From: Miscanthus floridulus
Lineage: Eukaryota > Streptophyta > Magnoliopsida > Poales > Poaceae
DNA: 64,000 nucleotides
Direction: 5' to 3'
Assembly: GCF_019320115.1 (NCBI RefSeq)
Contig: NC_089589.1
Coordinates: forward strand, 17,423,641-17,487,640
Numbering within the stretch: position 1 is the stretch's first letter; each line of letters begins with the position of its first letter. This document shows positions 1 to 11,732 of this stretch, in pieces. The notes beneath the pieces were generated by a model. It saw only the letters and a program-made list of their open reading frames with translations, searched no databases and was not told the DNA's origin. The position numbers and the translations under genes were made by a program.

Positions 1-111
1 ATGCAACTATCATGCGAATGTCATGCCGCAGGCCATCCACGAATCTGGTGGTATAGTAGGTGAGATCAGGGTCTGGTTGGTAGGCTTTGAGCTGGTCAAA
101 AAGAGTGGAAA

Positions 112-153
112 AATAGAGGAATATAGATCGAGAATAGAGGAATATAGATCGAG
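112..153. repeat. Perfect 21-bp tandem duplication
   Basis: The 21-bp unit starting aatagaggaatatagatcga occurs at 112-132 and again directly at 133-153 without mismatch. Confidence 0.9.
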
Positions 154-159
154 GAAGCA

Positions 160-261
160 ACACGGCTCTTAGGCCACTCGGGTGATTGGGAGTTTAGATT
201 ACAAGTTTGTTCTTTCCTAATCTCTCCCTCTCTCTACGACACGGCTCTTAGGCCACTCGGG
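160..261. repeat. 23-bp direct repeat, 79 bp apart
   Basis: A 23-bp block beginning acacggctcttaggccactc lies at 160-182 and again at 239-261 without mismatch. The interval between them is a pyrimidine-rich AT stretch. This may be a small local duplication; no function is apparent. Confidence 0.85.
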
Positions 262-2172
262 CACGCCTTCTCCAGCTGGGATGCGGTCAGGCCCACTCCG
301 GGCCTTGGGCTCTGGTGCTGGGCCGGCGTTCGCGCACGCTCCTTCTTGGCCCATGTTCCGTCCTTGCGTGCGCGGCGCCTTCAGAGTCCGCTGCTTCATC
401 AGCTTCAGGTGTTGTAGACGTGTTGCTGACATACTCACTGATAGCAAGAGCTGCAAACCATCAGAATCAAACACACCTTGAGGACTTAACTTATGTTACA
501 GCTTGAGCACCTTGTAGGCAGCGGCTATATGGACTCCATCAGAATCATCAGAACCACCAACAGAGACTGATAGATGCAGGTGAGACCACAGAACGACTGA
601 AAGGCATGCCCCAATAGATGACAGCCAAGAGAATTGCAGCAACTTGCTGTAACTTGAGAGCCACATCATACTAGTAGACGACACTTCACCATATAAGTTG
701 ATAGCATGTATCTCAGCCAATACATTTGAACGTGGTGTCCCTTGAGCACTCTTCTGAAGCTGGAAACACAATAGGAGCAGCCCACGATGAGAATCTTGGG
801 TTTCTGCAACTGTTGGCACGTACTGACATCTACAGCTATCCAATGCTCGAGCACCCTTGGCAAAAGATTTTGCGGGGCTGAACCTTTGCCCATCCTGCTT
901 TGTATGGAAAAGGGGCCATGGAGGTGGCCGGGGCTGATTTTCCTTGTGCCAATGCAGTTGAACAACCATCGATCTTGCAACAATCAAGACAGAGCAATTG
1001 GAACTGAACTTGTATGATCTCCCTTGGCCCACACACATGTGCTGCCCAACTCCAAGCTCCATGCATGATAGCTTGTTGTCAATCCAGCCTTGTGTTGGTG
1101 TCAAGCTCCAGCATCTTCCTCGGACAAACACCTCAATCATGCTATCAGCAATGTAGACTTTCACTCGACAAGAAACAAGGGACTGTGATGATCTGTTGTT
1201 CTGCTGGGAACCAACAATGACTGTCCCACACATCCCGCCCAGCCAAGCTGAATTAGAAGCCACCGCTGGACAAGCACCCAGTAGCTGCATCATTTTACGA
1301 TGACCAAATAAAGGCCAGGGTGATAGCCGGAGTGGAAGAACAGCAAGCGATGGCCATGGTTGCTGCATCCGAACCTCCAATTCATTCTCACCGGGAGGAA
1401 CACACGTGGCACAGCCCAGCATCTCAACACCAATCAAATGAGTAGCGAAAAATGTGATGAGGTACCTGCTCTCCTCGCGCACTGCCAAATCCTTGAGGTC
1501 ACTGACCAAGCACAAGTCGTCCTGCTTCCGGAATGGGGCCATAGAAGCAAGCCTGCTGGCGCGAAGTGATTTTGCAGTGGGGAATTGGTGCTCCACATTT
1601 CGTCGAACACCCTGGCTGCATGAACGGAGTGAGCACCTGACTTGCTCCAAGCAGCAGCCAGAACCAGCGAGGACGCATCTCGTGGAGGAGTACGAATTGG
1701 TGAAGCCGTTGCCGCATCCTGTGGTGGTAGGAGAGTTGGCGCTGCGGCGTGGTTGCGAGCGTCACGCTGGTGACCGAGGCGCTGGTGTTCATGTCCATCT
1801 CCTTGGGGCTGAAGGGCACAGAGGTGTACCCGGGCCAGCGCTTGGACACGGAGTAGTGGACGAACGAGCGGAGCGCGACTGAGGCGCTGGCGGAGTTCCG
1901 GGCGAGGTTGGAGAAGAGCTCCGCGAGCACGGCTTCGTCGTCGACGAGGATGTGCGCACACGTGATGGTGTCGTAACACCCGTGTTTAAAAATTTGAATT
2001 TTTTAAATCTTACCACAAATTAAAACTTGCTTAGCTTATTTTCCGCAAAACCATTTTTAAAAGGGAAATGTATTAAAAAACCCTGCATCAAAACTCACCA
2101 TATGCACTTAGATTAAAAAGCTTGAGTGCTTACTTGATTGCTTATTGCTTGAAATGTTAGGGTAATCACATG

Positions 2173-2753
2173 TAAAGATGGCAACGGGGAATTTTCCGTC
2201 GGAGGTTGCCTCCCCATCCCCGTCCCCACGGGGAGGAAAAATCCCCGTCCCCGTCCCCGCCAAAGCTCACGGGGACGATTTCTCCCCCATCCCCGCCCCC
2301 GCGAGGGGAAAAATCCCCGTCGGGGATCCCCATCCCCGCATTTGTTCATCACCATTCAGGTTAATTCATCATCATTCACATGAGTTCATCGACACAATAT
2401 TAGAGTACACCACGAATCACAATCCAAAAATAGCTAAATAGCAAGAAGCAGGATATTAATCATCACAAAGGTGTAGAACTAGGGTTATTGCTGTTATATA
2501 TACTCAGAAGACATTGGACCTTCGTGGGCTGGTTGGGCCATCAGGAAAGAGAGCAAAGCCTGTATATAAACGGGGAGGGGATGCGGGTATCGGGGACGGG
2601 GAATGCTCCCCCAGACCCGTCCCCGCCAAACCCGACGGGGGACGTTTTCTCCCCGTTTAGATCCCCGTGGTGGCATATTTGACTCCATCCCCGTCCCCTA
2701 ATAGGGGAATTCCCCGCTGGGAATCGGGGACCGGGTCCCCGTTGCCATCTTTA
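2173..2753. mobile_element. Non-autonomous hAT-type element, 581 bp
   Basis: Inverted ends TAAAGATGGCAACGGGG and CCCCGTTGCCATCTTTA are complementary, and the 8-bp duplication ATCACATG flanks them exactly at 2165-2172 and 2754-2761. An 8-bp TSD is the hallmark of hAT elements. The interior has no transposase. It is dominated by CCCCGTCCCC/GGGGACGGGG motifs in both orientations over the outer ~170 bp at each side, with an AT-rich core (2340-2560). The open frames at 2178-2441 and 2113-2355 are translations of this low-complexity sequence and not genes. Confidence 0.93.
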
Positions 2754-3564
2754 ATCACATGTGTGAATTTATGCATGTGCCCTAGGATTTACTTTGGCAT
2801 CAAATAAGCCTCCTTGGTATTTTACCTTAACCTTCCCCGTTCCAAATAACCTCCTTGACTTTTCTTGGAAATTTACTAGTGTACCATATTTCAAACCATC
2901 TTAAAATCCAATTCTAAACCATTCAAAAACCTTAGTTTGAATTTCTGGGAAAAAGAAAAGCATTTCATAAATGGGAAAGACTTCATGGGCTCAATCCTCT
3001 TCCTCCTTCCTTCTGGCCCGCGCCGCGGCCCGCTCCCTCTCCCTCCTTCCCTTCCCGCACTGGGCCATCACCGGCCCAACCCGCGAGCGCGCCCCTCTTC
3101 CCCTTTTTCCCTTTTCCCCTTTCCCTCCAAATGGGCCGGCCCAACCAAACACGTAGCCACAGCCCGCGTCCGCTCCCCCTCACCCGCTGACACCGTGGCC
3201 CCACATGTCATCATCGTCTTCTACCTCGCGACCTCGGCGAAAATACCGCGTCGCTCCCGTCGCCTAGCCACTGCCTCGCCCATGCCCACATAGGTTAGGA
3301 CGGGTCCCGCCTGCGAACCGCCTCTCTCCCTTGTCTCTTTCCGCGCCATCCTTATCCTCTCCGCAAAACCCGTCGACACGAGCCGCCCCGCCATGGCCAC
3401 TCTGCTCCAGCTTGCTGCCAGCCGAGGGACAGCTAAGCGTGCACTGTGCGCACCGCCTCTCTAGCTTGGACCCAAGCGCAGAAGAAGCTTGGCGCCTGCG
3501 TAATCCCACCAGCCGTAGAAAATATCTCGCCGCCGCCTGCCACCGCGGACCGATCCCCGCCACC

Positions 3565-3572
3565 TATAAATA
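3565..3572 (+). promoter_or_regulatory. TATA box of the long LTR
   Basis: TATAAATA sits in cacctataaataggccccca, directly downstream of a GC-rich block and followed by a C-rich leader. This is the usual U3/R junction layout of grass gypsy LTRs and sets the LTR orientation as plus. Confidence 0.7.
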
Positions 3573-4711
3573 GGCCCCCACGTAGCTCCCCTGCCTCATC
3601 CCTAACCTCCACCAGCTCCTCTTAGGCCTAGAACATGCCATCTCCCCTCACCTTCTCTCTTCCCTCATCCCTCTGAGCCCTGTTCATTTCTTCCCCAACC
3701 GTGTGCGCCGCCCACGCCATGGGAGCCGAGCTCCAAATCCTCCATTCCACTGCGTCTCTAGCCAATTGGAGTGGCAGGTAAGCTCCGTGAGCTTTTCTCC
3801 CATTGATTTCGTAGCCCTAGCCTCTTCTCTCCCTTTGTGTCACCTTGGCCCCGCTGTCGTGCCGCCCTCGCCGCCGCCACCGCCAGTAGAGAGCTTAGCC
3901 GCAACCCCAGCTCTCGCTACACGCTACAACGCCCACTGCATCCCGCCACACTCGCCTCGCACGCCTAAACGCTTAGCGCCAGCCTCCGCCCACCGCCACG
4001 CCGTCGCATCCGCTCCAGCAAGCCACCACCAGCTGCCCTAGGGCTATGCTAGAGTCCCGAGAGCGCCGGCCACTTCTTCGTGTCGGGCTCTGACCAAGGA
4101 TGCCACCGACGTAATCGCCTCCGGCGAGCCCCGATGCCTCTCCCCTGCCTCACCGCCGCGCCGTTGCCACTGCCCAGCCGCTGTTTCCCTCCGTTCCCCG
4201 TTCCTTCTCGCCACGCGAGCCTAGCCCCAAATGGCATCCGCGCTGGTGAAGTGAAGAAGGGCAGAGACGACCCACGTGTCAGCGACTCTCTTACACCGAC
4301 ACATAGGCCCCACCCGTCATACACACCCCACACGCCACCACATACAGCAGGCGGATATTGCTAGGCACACACGAGCAGTGTACACAAGGAGTGAGAAATC
4401 CATTTTCCCTACATGGAAAAATTCCCAGAAAAATTCTAAATGAACTAGGTACACTCTAGATCCTACCCAAATATTTTCACCCCATTTCCATCATTCCAAT
4501 TCCCAGAAATAATTCTCAAAACTATATTCCATACATACTATCTTTCTTTTAATCTTTGAAAATCCGTATCTCCACCATCTCAACTCCGAACTACTTCATT
4601 CCACCACAAAAAATCTTCTAAAATTAAGCTCTACCTATTTCTACCATTCACCCCATTATTTGGTGCCCATTTAAATCCTAGTTTGTTTGCCTTCATTTTA
4701 TATATTTAAAT

Positions 4712-5184
4712 TGAGAGAATTCCTTATTTGACACTGGGAAAACGAGTCGTTCCTTTTTTGGCCCTGAAATTTTCTTCGTTCCCTATTTGACACTCACTTC
4801 AACTTTCATCCCTAATTTGACACTACCGTCAAATCCGTTAGCTAACGGTGTTAACTGGCTGTTAAAAAGACGTTTTTGCCCCTAGAAAAAAAAGCGGCGA
4901 AGCAAATTTGAGAGGAAAAAAAAACTGTGCCCGCCTCTGATGCATGCGCCCAGCTGCAAAAAAAGGGGAAGGTTTTTTTTCCTCTCAAATTTGCTTCGCC
5001 GCTTTTTTTTCTAGGGGCAAAAACGTCTTTTTAACAGCCAGTTAACACCGTTAGCTAACGGATTTGACGGTAGTGTCAAATTAGGGATGAAAGTTGAAGT
5101 GAGTGTCAAATAGGGAACGAAGAAAATTTCAGGGCCAAGAAAGGAACGACTCATTTTCCCAGTGCCAAATAAGGAATTCTCTCA
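4712..5184. mobile_element. Fold-back (long inverted repeat) element, 473 bp
   Basis: The two arms are nearly perfect inverted copies of about 215 bp each. The left arm runs from TGAGAGAATTCCTTATTTG; the right arm ends in the complementary CAAATAAGGAATTCTCTCA with one difference. Only a short non-palindromic centre (about 4925-4970) separates them. The flanks carry TTTAAAT at 4705-4711 and 5185-5191, a 7-bp candidate TSD that is itself palindromic and so weak evidence. There is no coding capacity. A Mutator-type long-TIR MITE is the likeliest class, but the TSD length (7, not 9) leaves this open. A transcript would form a long hairpin. Confidence 0.85.
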
Positions 5185-7490
5185 TTTAAATTAAATACTA
5201 GTCGTAGTAATAGACCACCACCGTAGCATTAGACGACCCCATATATATATTCGTGTGTGCTCATATACCATGACACATACCCAAATATATATATATGTCC
5301 ATACCCAATCACCAAAAATAGTAACTGCCTATATACACACATATGTGGAAATGCCCGGTACCCGGGTACACCCCGGTATAGGGCTAACTTGGCCTTCTCG
5401 CCTCCCCGCCTTGCTAGTTAATTATGGACACACACATATGCATGTGCGTGTGTGTCACTTCCCCGTGGACCTGAGGAGACCAACCAGGTCATCTGTGATG
5501 ACTTGGTCAGGCATTCTCATTTCAGGTTCACATAATAGTGAACCCCTAATAATATGGTCTGGTTTTCCATCAGACCAGCTGCCCTCCCATAACCAAATCC
5601 ATAGAGCCCTACCCTATGGACGGAGTATCTCCATCCAAACCTTACTTCAGATTGATGTAATAGTGATAACCTAAATAACAACTCATCATCCAATAGGACC
5701 GTTTGTTTGTTTATGTTGTTTTTCTGCTTTGCTTGTTATTTCCCTTTGTTTGGGTGTTCTTGTTGCTGACACTAGACCGCATAGGATAACGCATCAAGGG
5801 AACCCGAAGAGTTCAGAAGTCAGAGACAGGAGACACAATAATCAGATAAGGACATAATCGCCAGCGAAAGGACGCAAGTCCTAGCACCCACCTACGTTTT
5901 CCCCTCCATATCACATGCCACATCATAATCACCCCCTCTCCACCACCACCACATTTTGCTAGCCTCCACCATAAACCCTCCACACTCCATCTCCACCAAA
6001 TAATAACCTCAACTAATAATACTTAAATCCTCATTGTGAGTTAATGAAATTATAATGAATTATGAGCTTGACTATGATGAGGTGATCGATGATAATAAGA
6101 TAATGGTTACCTTGACATGATACGAGCTCCATGAACCTGATGATAATAACTATGGAACTTCAAGTTGGTAAAGCTTGGTTAAACCCCGACAAGGGGCGAG
6201 TGAAGGGTAATTTGTGTGGTACAAGTTACCTTGATAGGTTCGCCTAGTGAGGGTTCCTGTTGGGAGATACTCGCCTCGGTCACATAAGGACTGGTTCGTA
6301 GTCCCTCTCGCCTAGTGCGATGTTACGTACAACCACATGTCTATATGGGTAGGCTTGATCTCACACCCCGTTAGATGGAAGTATGATTTCTACTAGGAGG
6401 CCGGTGATGGCAGCGGAATATCAGGAGCCGACATGGATGTGGATCTTTCGTGGTCTGGTTGGCGTGGTTGCTATGTAGTCTTCCACGTTAAGCCCCTTAA
6501 TTTTTGGCCGCGTTCGAGCCCATGACTATTATTGATTATTATGATGATTTGGTATGATCGGCACTATTATATTGGGATGATGTTGTATCATCCGAGATTA
6601 TATGATGGGATGACGTGGTGTCATCCAAGATTATGAGAAGGGACGATTTGTTATCCTCCCGAGAGATTAGTGTGTTTTTCCAACCCCTGAGAAGCCACAG
6701 TAGAATTATATAAAAATCTGAGGATGCGTCCCTTCGGGTACGAGGTCTCGTTAGTCCTGCTCCTGCCACTACGCATGGTTTTGAGCTGTGTCTGTCATGT
6801 GGGGAAATGTGTACACCTCTGCAGAGTTTATTGAATCTATTCAAATAGCCACGTCCTTGGAATGGGTAGATGCTAGGATGGGATACTATGATTAGACTTC
6901 TACAACTGTGATAACCATACTTAACTTCAGAAACTAGTGAGAAGGGTGATACTCTCCTAGGGTCCAATCTATAATTATAATTACTTCACCTTACCACCTT
7001 TACCTCAACCACCATAATACACCTCCACCATATAGCCTTCCTTCCACTTTCCTTCCACCCAAGTTTAGGGCTTGCCGAGTACTTTAAGTACTCAACCCTC
7101 CCCATTCTACATTTTTAGGTGAGAAGCCTTAGGAGGACATACCAGTGTGGAACTACTAGAGCTATGCAAGGACAAGAAGCTTGGAGTATACTCGGTGATG
7201 GATCCGTACGAGAGAGATATGCTAGGACCACGACGATTAGGAAATAGGAGTACGCATAAGGAACTAGACTAGGGTTATGTCCGTACTCCAAGATGCTTGT
7301 AGGAATGAAGCCATGTCGACATAGGACCGCTGTCTTAGAACTCTGATATACAACATGAGGCCAGTGGCCCAAGCCATGTGAACCTGAACATGTATCCTGT
7401 TTATCCCATTAACAATAAAAGTATGGGTTTTGATATCGAGCTTGTGGAATTATGCGTATCAGCTGCTGATCCAGGGACTGATACATGATG

Positions 7491-8540
7491 CATAGGAGAT
7501 CCTAGAAGTAGGGGCCCGATAGGTGTACCATGTGGGGTCGCGGCGGCCGCGCGTGGGCTCAAAGTCGAGAACAGTGGCCTCGAACTAAGAGCCGTGGAGG
7601 CCATCGTCGTCGACACGGACGCCGATCGCTCGAAGCAAGGCGCTAGGGAGGGTGCCATATGAGACGCTAGAGTGGACGCCTCCACCGTGGATCGAGCCTA
7701 AGGAAGGCCGAGGAATGGCAGATGCGGCAGAGCGTGTCACCAAGGAGGTCGGTGAAGAGGCAGAGCTTGCCGGTCCTGGGGCCAACCTTGTAGGCACGCA
7801 TGAGCCGGTCCACGGCTGTGCCATTGTAGTCGCTAGCGATGAGCTTGGGGATGGTGATGGGGAAGACATGCGAGACAGCACAGGCGCCAAGCGAGAATCC
7901 CGCGTCGTCGGAGTTGGAGCAGACGTAGCAGAACGAACCCAGGTGCGCGGCGAGGATGCAGGAAACTACGGCGATGACGACGCTGGAGTTGGCGCGATAG
8001 AGGTTGTTGGGGATCTCATCCTCGATGGGAACGCAGTTCTGCACGGGCGGATCGGCCTTAGAGTCGAGCTTGGGGGCATCGGTGTCGAGGCAGAAGGGGC
8101 TCGCCTCGCGAGCAACAGCGGAGGAAGGAGTGGGAGCGGGCGTGACATAGGGCAGCGAAAGCGGAATGACCAACTTCTGGTCGGCGTCGAGCGGCGTGTT
8201 GAGGTTGGTGGAGGTCAGGCCATCCTCGTTGCTGATTTGGTCTACAGACGTGAACCTGGCGAAGTCGACTGCGGCAACTCGCTGCTCTTGCGCGACCGAG
8301 GAGGTAGCTTCCAGCATCAGCGGCGATGGCGCGGTTGATTCACGTTGAGGTTGCTCGGAGAGGCGAACATCGACACCGAGTGGGGTGTCTGCGCGTACAC
8401 CCCACGTCACACTCAACCGTGCAAGGCGTGTGTCCGACTTTGCGTCCTGCTCATCGAAGCGCCTATTGATTTCATCAAGGAGGAACTAGGTAGGAGAGAT
8501 CTCGGTAGGGGGATTCATAGTGGTAGGGTTCTGAGAATCG
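7491..8540 (-). pseudogene. First ORF of a minus-strand LTR retrotransposon, domain unrecognised
   Basis: A minus-strand frame is open from 8416 to 7667 (250 codons). It appears to continue upstream toward the primer-binding site through NRRFDEQDAKSDTRLARL, the acidic/basic helix that often opens plant LTR-element gag proteins. Beyond this I see no CCHC knuckle or protease motif. The segment ANSSVVIAVVSCILAAHLGS is hydrophobic and could be membrane-spanning, which is not expected of a gag. Past 7667 the frame is lost near 7560, and the solo LTR at 7485 interrupts the region. It could be a non-autonomous element that picked up host sequence. The plus-strand frame at 7652-8338 is its antisense shadow. 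Confidence 0.4.
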
Positions 8541-8557
8541 ATGGCTCCGGTACCAAT

Positions 8558-8952
8558 TGTTAACACACCTATCAACTGGTTCACAGAATAGCTCAATTTA
8601 GATACAAATCGGAGTACACGACCTCAAGGGAAGGGGGGTCTTGAGCAAGCAAAGCAATCTAGATGGAGGAGTGGAGAACTAGAACATGGCAAGGATGAGA
8701 GTTAGAGACCTATAGATGTAGGCTCGGCGAGGAAGAAGTACAGTAACTCAAGAAGGAGATGGAGATGTGTTTCTTCTCAATCTTCGATGCCTTCCCCTTG
8801 CTGTGTCCTACGCTCTTGTAGATGTCTTCCAGTGGTCCAGGCAATACTCCCCAGCCAAGGCCCAGGGCCCATATGGCGGTCCAACCAAAGGTAGTCCCTG
8901 ACATGAACGCCATGTCAGGGACCTCATGGGAGATAGGCTGGGACGGCTAACA
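8558..8952 (-). repeat. Putative LTR (about 395 bp) next to a tRNA-Met-type primer-binding site
   Basis: On the minus strand the LTR would run from TGTTAGCCGTCC (8952) to GGTGTGTTAACA (8558). Two bases further in comes TGGTACCGGAGCC (8543-8555), which differs at two positions from the usual plant initiator-Met primer-binding site TGGTATCAGAGCC. The right border is inferred only from a TAACA match to the left border. The partner LTR is not in the window, so neither a TSD nor LTR identity can be tested. Confidence 0.5.
8894..8922. repeat. Perfect 12-bp inverted repeat with 5-base loop
   Basis: GTCCCTGACATG (8894-8905) and CATGTCAGGGAC (8911-8922) are exact reverse complements separated by AACGC. 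The hairpin lies inside the putative LTR. It shows no U-tract and no clear role. Confidence 0.85.
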
Positions 8953-9569
8953 GGTTGGAGAAGCAAGTAGGCTGCAGCGCTGGACTTGTCTTGGCCCATC
9001 GAGGAAGTATGTGAGATGTAGCACAATAGAAATACACAAGTAAGTAAAACGGACAAGGCGTCGAACTAGCCATATGGTTGAACCGGCTACGGCTCGATTT
9101 CTATCCCCTTTCGAAAAAGCTGGGAAGCAGACCTCCGTCCACGCCGGACACCTCTGTTGGTGGATCTCGATGTCTAGAAGGCTAACCTATCCGCTCCTCT
9201 GCAGTCACCATAGTTTATATAAAAAAAGCTCACGCATCGCCACGACTGCGCTCTGTGACCGCATTTCGCCGCGCCTAAGCACGCTTTCCTCTCCACCATG
9301 CCTCTTGCTGGCCTTCCTCTCCACCGCTGCTGCGCCCGCACCGCCACGGCGTGCTCCCCCATGACCCCACAGCCGCTGCCCCCTCGCCGTGCAAGGGCAC
9401 ACACACCTGACTGCTGCTGTTGCCTCCACTACTAGCATCGCTCTCGCCGGGGGCACTGCATGCGCCTTGAGGGCAGTGCAGCCGCTCACCGAGGGCCGCG
9501 CAGCCGCACGCTCGCTGCCATCCTCCTTCACCGCGACCACAGAGCTAGATCCCGCTATGTAGTGCTCCA
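8953..9569. other. Intergenic, GC-rich toward 9570; no gene recognised
   Basis: From about 9240 the sequence becomes GC-rich and codon-like in several frames on both strands (for example 9205-9603 minus). None has a recognisable domain and all begin without context. This composition often precedes the atgttgca-type repeat block that follows, so it may be part of the same transposon derivative. Confidence 0.4.
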
Positions 9570-10105
9570 CTCGCCCGCCTACCAGGTTTTGCTGAAAGCA
9601 CATGTTGGAAGCGTATGTTTCAAGTGTTTCAAAGGTATGTTAATGTTTCAGATGGATGTTGCAAAGTAGATCGAGATGTTGCATATGTTGCAATGGTTAT
9701 ACAAGTATGTTGCAAAGGTCTGTTGCCCGTGTTTCATTTGTGTTTTTAGATGTATGTTGCACATATGTTTCACACATATGTCGCAAGTGGTTTATCTAGA
9801 TGTTGCGTATGTTTGCAATGGTTTTTAAGTGTTTTTAGGTGTCTTTTCAAGTGTTTCAGAAGTATATTTTAAGTGTTTCATCTATCTTCTTTTGTATGTG
9901 CTGATCACCATGTGATCTGTGTGGATCAGATTTTCGGCGGTGTTTCTCAACTACAAGGTGGTTAGTGGCGGCGGGCAGACCACGTCCCTGCAGCAGTGGT
10001 TAGCGGTAGCTCTTGGATGGGTGCCTACAGGCGGCATGGGCCCTCGTGGGCGTGGGGAGCGGACTACAGGCTCTTCGGGCGCTAGCAGTGCCGATCTCCT
10101 TTAAT
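9570..10105. mobile_element. Transposon derivative rich in atgttgca/gtgtttca motifs
   Basis: From about 9580 to 9900 short phrases such as gtatgttgcaaagg, tgtttcaagtgtttca and agatgttgcatatgttg recur in irregular order. They are followed by a GC-rich end with cttcgggcgctagcag near 10076. The same style recurs at 52740-53120. In my recollection this pattern belongs to abundant grass Mutator-like derivatives, but I found no clean inverted ends or TSD here, so the class is a guess. Confidence 0.4.
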
Positions 10106-10890
10106 CCCTTTCTTGTTCCTCCAGAACCTTCTAGAACCCACTAATGTGCAACCGATTGTCCAATTATTGAGTAAACTTGTGGGTCGGTAACAACGGGTAT
10201 CAGTTCCTATTCCGATCCAGGGAGCCCCACTCACGTTCTAGGATTTGGACCGAATGGGCCAAATTTCACCGAAATTCGTCCATTTCGGCCCGGCCAGAGA
10301 TAAAACCAAACAGAACAAAATATTTCGGACCGATTTAAACTTTTAGCCCATTATATGGTCCACAAACATTCCTCAACGCTGGAAAACTCCCTCACGCTCG
10401 CTAGCCTGCGCATCGTTTTCCCGAGCCGCCGCCAGCATCGTCGTCTCCGGTTCTCCGCTGCTCGCCGCGTGCACTAGCATTGTTGCAGCCACCGCACGAG
10501 ATCCGTGGTTGCTTCCCAACATCCGAGCTCGCACCAGGTACGCTCCTCGATACCACCCACATGCCATGGCCGCTCCTCGACGCCCTCCGCCGCGCTATCG
10601 CCGCATCTGATGCGTGGTCGCGGCCATATGCACCGCCTGCTGCCACCACCGTGTCGTCGCTGCCCTCCCCGCCACCTGCGCGCTCCACGCGGGCGCCCCA
10701 TGCACCCTCTCCAAGCCCACTGCCATGTTTGATCGTTTAAGGAAGTTTTGTTCAAATTTGCTCAAATTTCATTCAAATTTTGAGTGGATACCAGTCCGAA
10801 TTTTCCAAATTTTTCGAATTTCGTCCAATTCGGTGAGCTCTGATTTTTTTTTTTTTCAAAAATGAATCCCAAAACCTTGGCCCCACTACC
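10106..10890. other. Repeat-like spacer with aattcgg/ccgaattt motifs
   Basis: Two flanks (10230-10340 and 10740-10840) contain inverted phrases such as ccgaaattcgtccatttcgg and gaatttcgtccaattcgg around a GC-rich core (10380-10735). This resembles a degenerate inverted-end element, but I cannot fix its ends. The core has several open frames in all phases and no recognisable protein. Confidence 0.3.
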
Positions 10891-11603
10891 ACCGTGCCGG
10901 AGTTGGAGTGACCATGACGACAAAGGAGATGACGGGCGTGATCCTAGAGAAGCTGGAGGAGATGAACGCTCAGTGGCACAGCCCCGCTGAGCAATAGGAG
11001 TATTCTTCGTCGTCATCGATCCCCATCCGTATCGTCTGCATCGATGAGGACCAGAAGCGAGAGCTCCGTGCGTCCGCGACCTTCCCCGACAGCAAGCCAT
11101 CGATGGCCTCCTCGACATCGTCCGCGTCTTCCTCGACACCCGTTCCACCTTTGGTTGCGCGGCAGAGGCAGGGTCTCGAGCGCGCACGGCTGCGTGCAGG
11201 CGGCAACGGCTCTCGCTACGCTGCAGTTCGTGTGCGGGCGCCGGTCGGCTCTGCTGTCCTACGGCGCCGCGGCGGCGGACGTACATGTGTCGTGCGTCGG
11301 CGGCCGCATCTCACTCGTTCACTATTCGGCGTCGTGGCGGACCAGCGGTGCGGCCGACTACGGAGGACGTCGCGTGCATGCGGCTGCGGCGCGGAGCAAC
11401 CGTCCTGCGGGACTGGGAAGGGATGATGCCACCGCCGTCGACGTGGTCTAATGCTGACGCCACTCGTGTCGTGGCCTGAGCAATGGGCAAGCCGTCCAAC
11501 GCGAACGCTTGGCTGGCTGCTCGGTGCCGTGCCCCCGCGTGCACGGCTGCACGCACCAGCCCTAGCCCCCCCGAGTTCCGACTCCGACTCCATCTCTGAC
11601 TCA
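10891..11603 (+). other. GC-rich coding-like fragment upstream of the LINE, not identified
   Basis: A short frame from 10914 (MTTKEMTGVILEKLEEMNAQ) stops at a TAG after about 28 codons. Downstream sequence is high-GC and open in several frames to 11593, without a consistent one. No domain is recognised. It ends at the LINE target site (11604-11619), so before the LINE arrived it lay directly upstream of the host gene promoter at 27131. It could be that gene's distal upstream region or unrelated debris. Confidence 0.3.
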
Positions 11604-11732
11604 CCTGTACCTGAATTTTGTTTTAAAATAGTTTTACCTCTGCTTTTATAGAAAGCGACATTATCAAATGGTAACTGCTGGGGTTACCAGCTACAGCAGA
11701 ACATCATCAAAAGACAGACCCTATTACAAAGA

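Larger units (their letters stand above)
1..1967 (-). pseudogene. Internal region of a degenerate element, with an unrecognised 384-codon ORF
   Basis: The longest open frame is 496-1650 (minus, 384 codons). A second minus frame at 1499-1930 reads LAELFSNLARNSASASVALR and continues a coding-like, GC-rich stretch up to the left border of the solo LTR at 1969. I recognise no domain: no zinc knuckle, protease, integrase or RT motif is visible. Coding-like minus-strand sequence resumes on the other side of the insertion (7486-8557), next to a primer-binding site and LTR. I therefore infer that both halves are the internal region of one minus-strand LTR retrotransposon, probably non-autonomous. The 384-codon frame could be chance openness; codon use was not tested. 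A captured host gene fragment is the main alternative. Confidence 0.35.
1969..7485 (+). mobile_element. Long solo-LTR-like element with two nested DNA transposons
   Basis: The left end reads TGTCGTAACACCC and the right end GGGACTGATACA, a TG...CA pair typical of grass gypsy LTRs. The 5 bp TGATG lies at 1963-1967, one base before the TG, and recurs immediately after the right end at 7486-7490. It is a probable TSD with a one-base discrepancy. The element has a GC-rich promoter-like block (about 3000-3700) with a TATA box, and an AATAAA-type signal near 7413 (cattaacaataaaag). There is no PBS, polypurine tract, gag or pol. Subtracting the nested elements at 2173-2753 and 4712-5184 leaves about 4.5 kb, long for an LTR but within the range known for Tekay/Del chromoviruses. 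The family is inferred from the TAACACCC end and the layout shared with 13034-15878. Confidence 0.6.

Noticed and set aside
217..474. Short minus frame of 85 codons near the left edge
   Set aside because: No domain, overlaps a direct repeat, and has no partner features.
2178..2441. Open plus frame of 87 codons, Pro/Ser-rich
   Set aside because: It is a translation of the CCCCGTCCCC word array of the hAT element and lies wholly within element ends.
7652..8338. Open plus frame of 228 codons
   Set aside because: Antisense to the minus-strand ORF 8416-7667, which lies just downstream of a primer-binding site. The plus frame is Glu/Gly/Asp/Arg-rich, typical of a shadow frame in GC-rich DNA.
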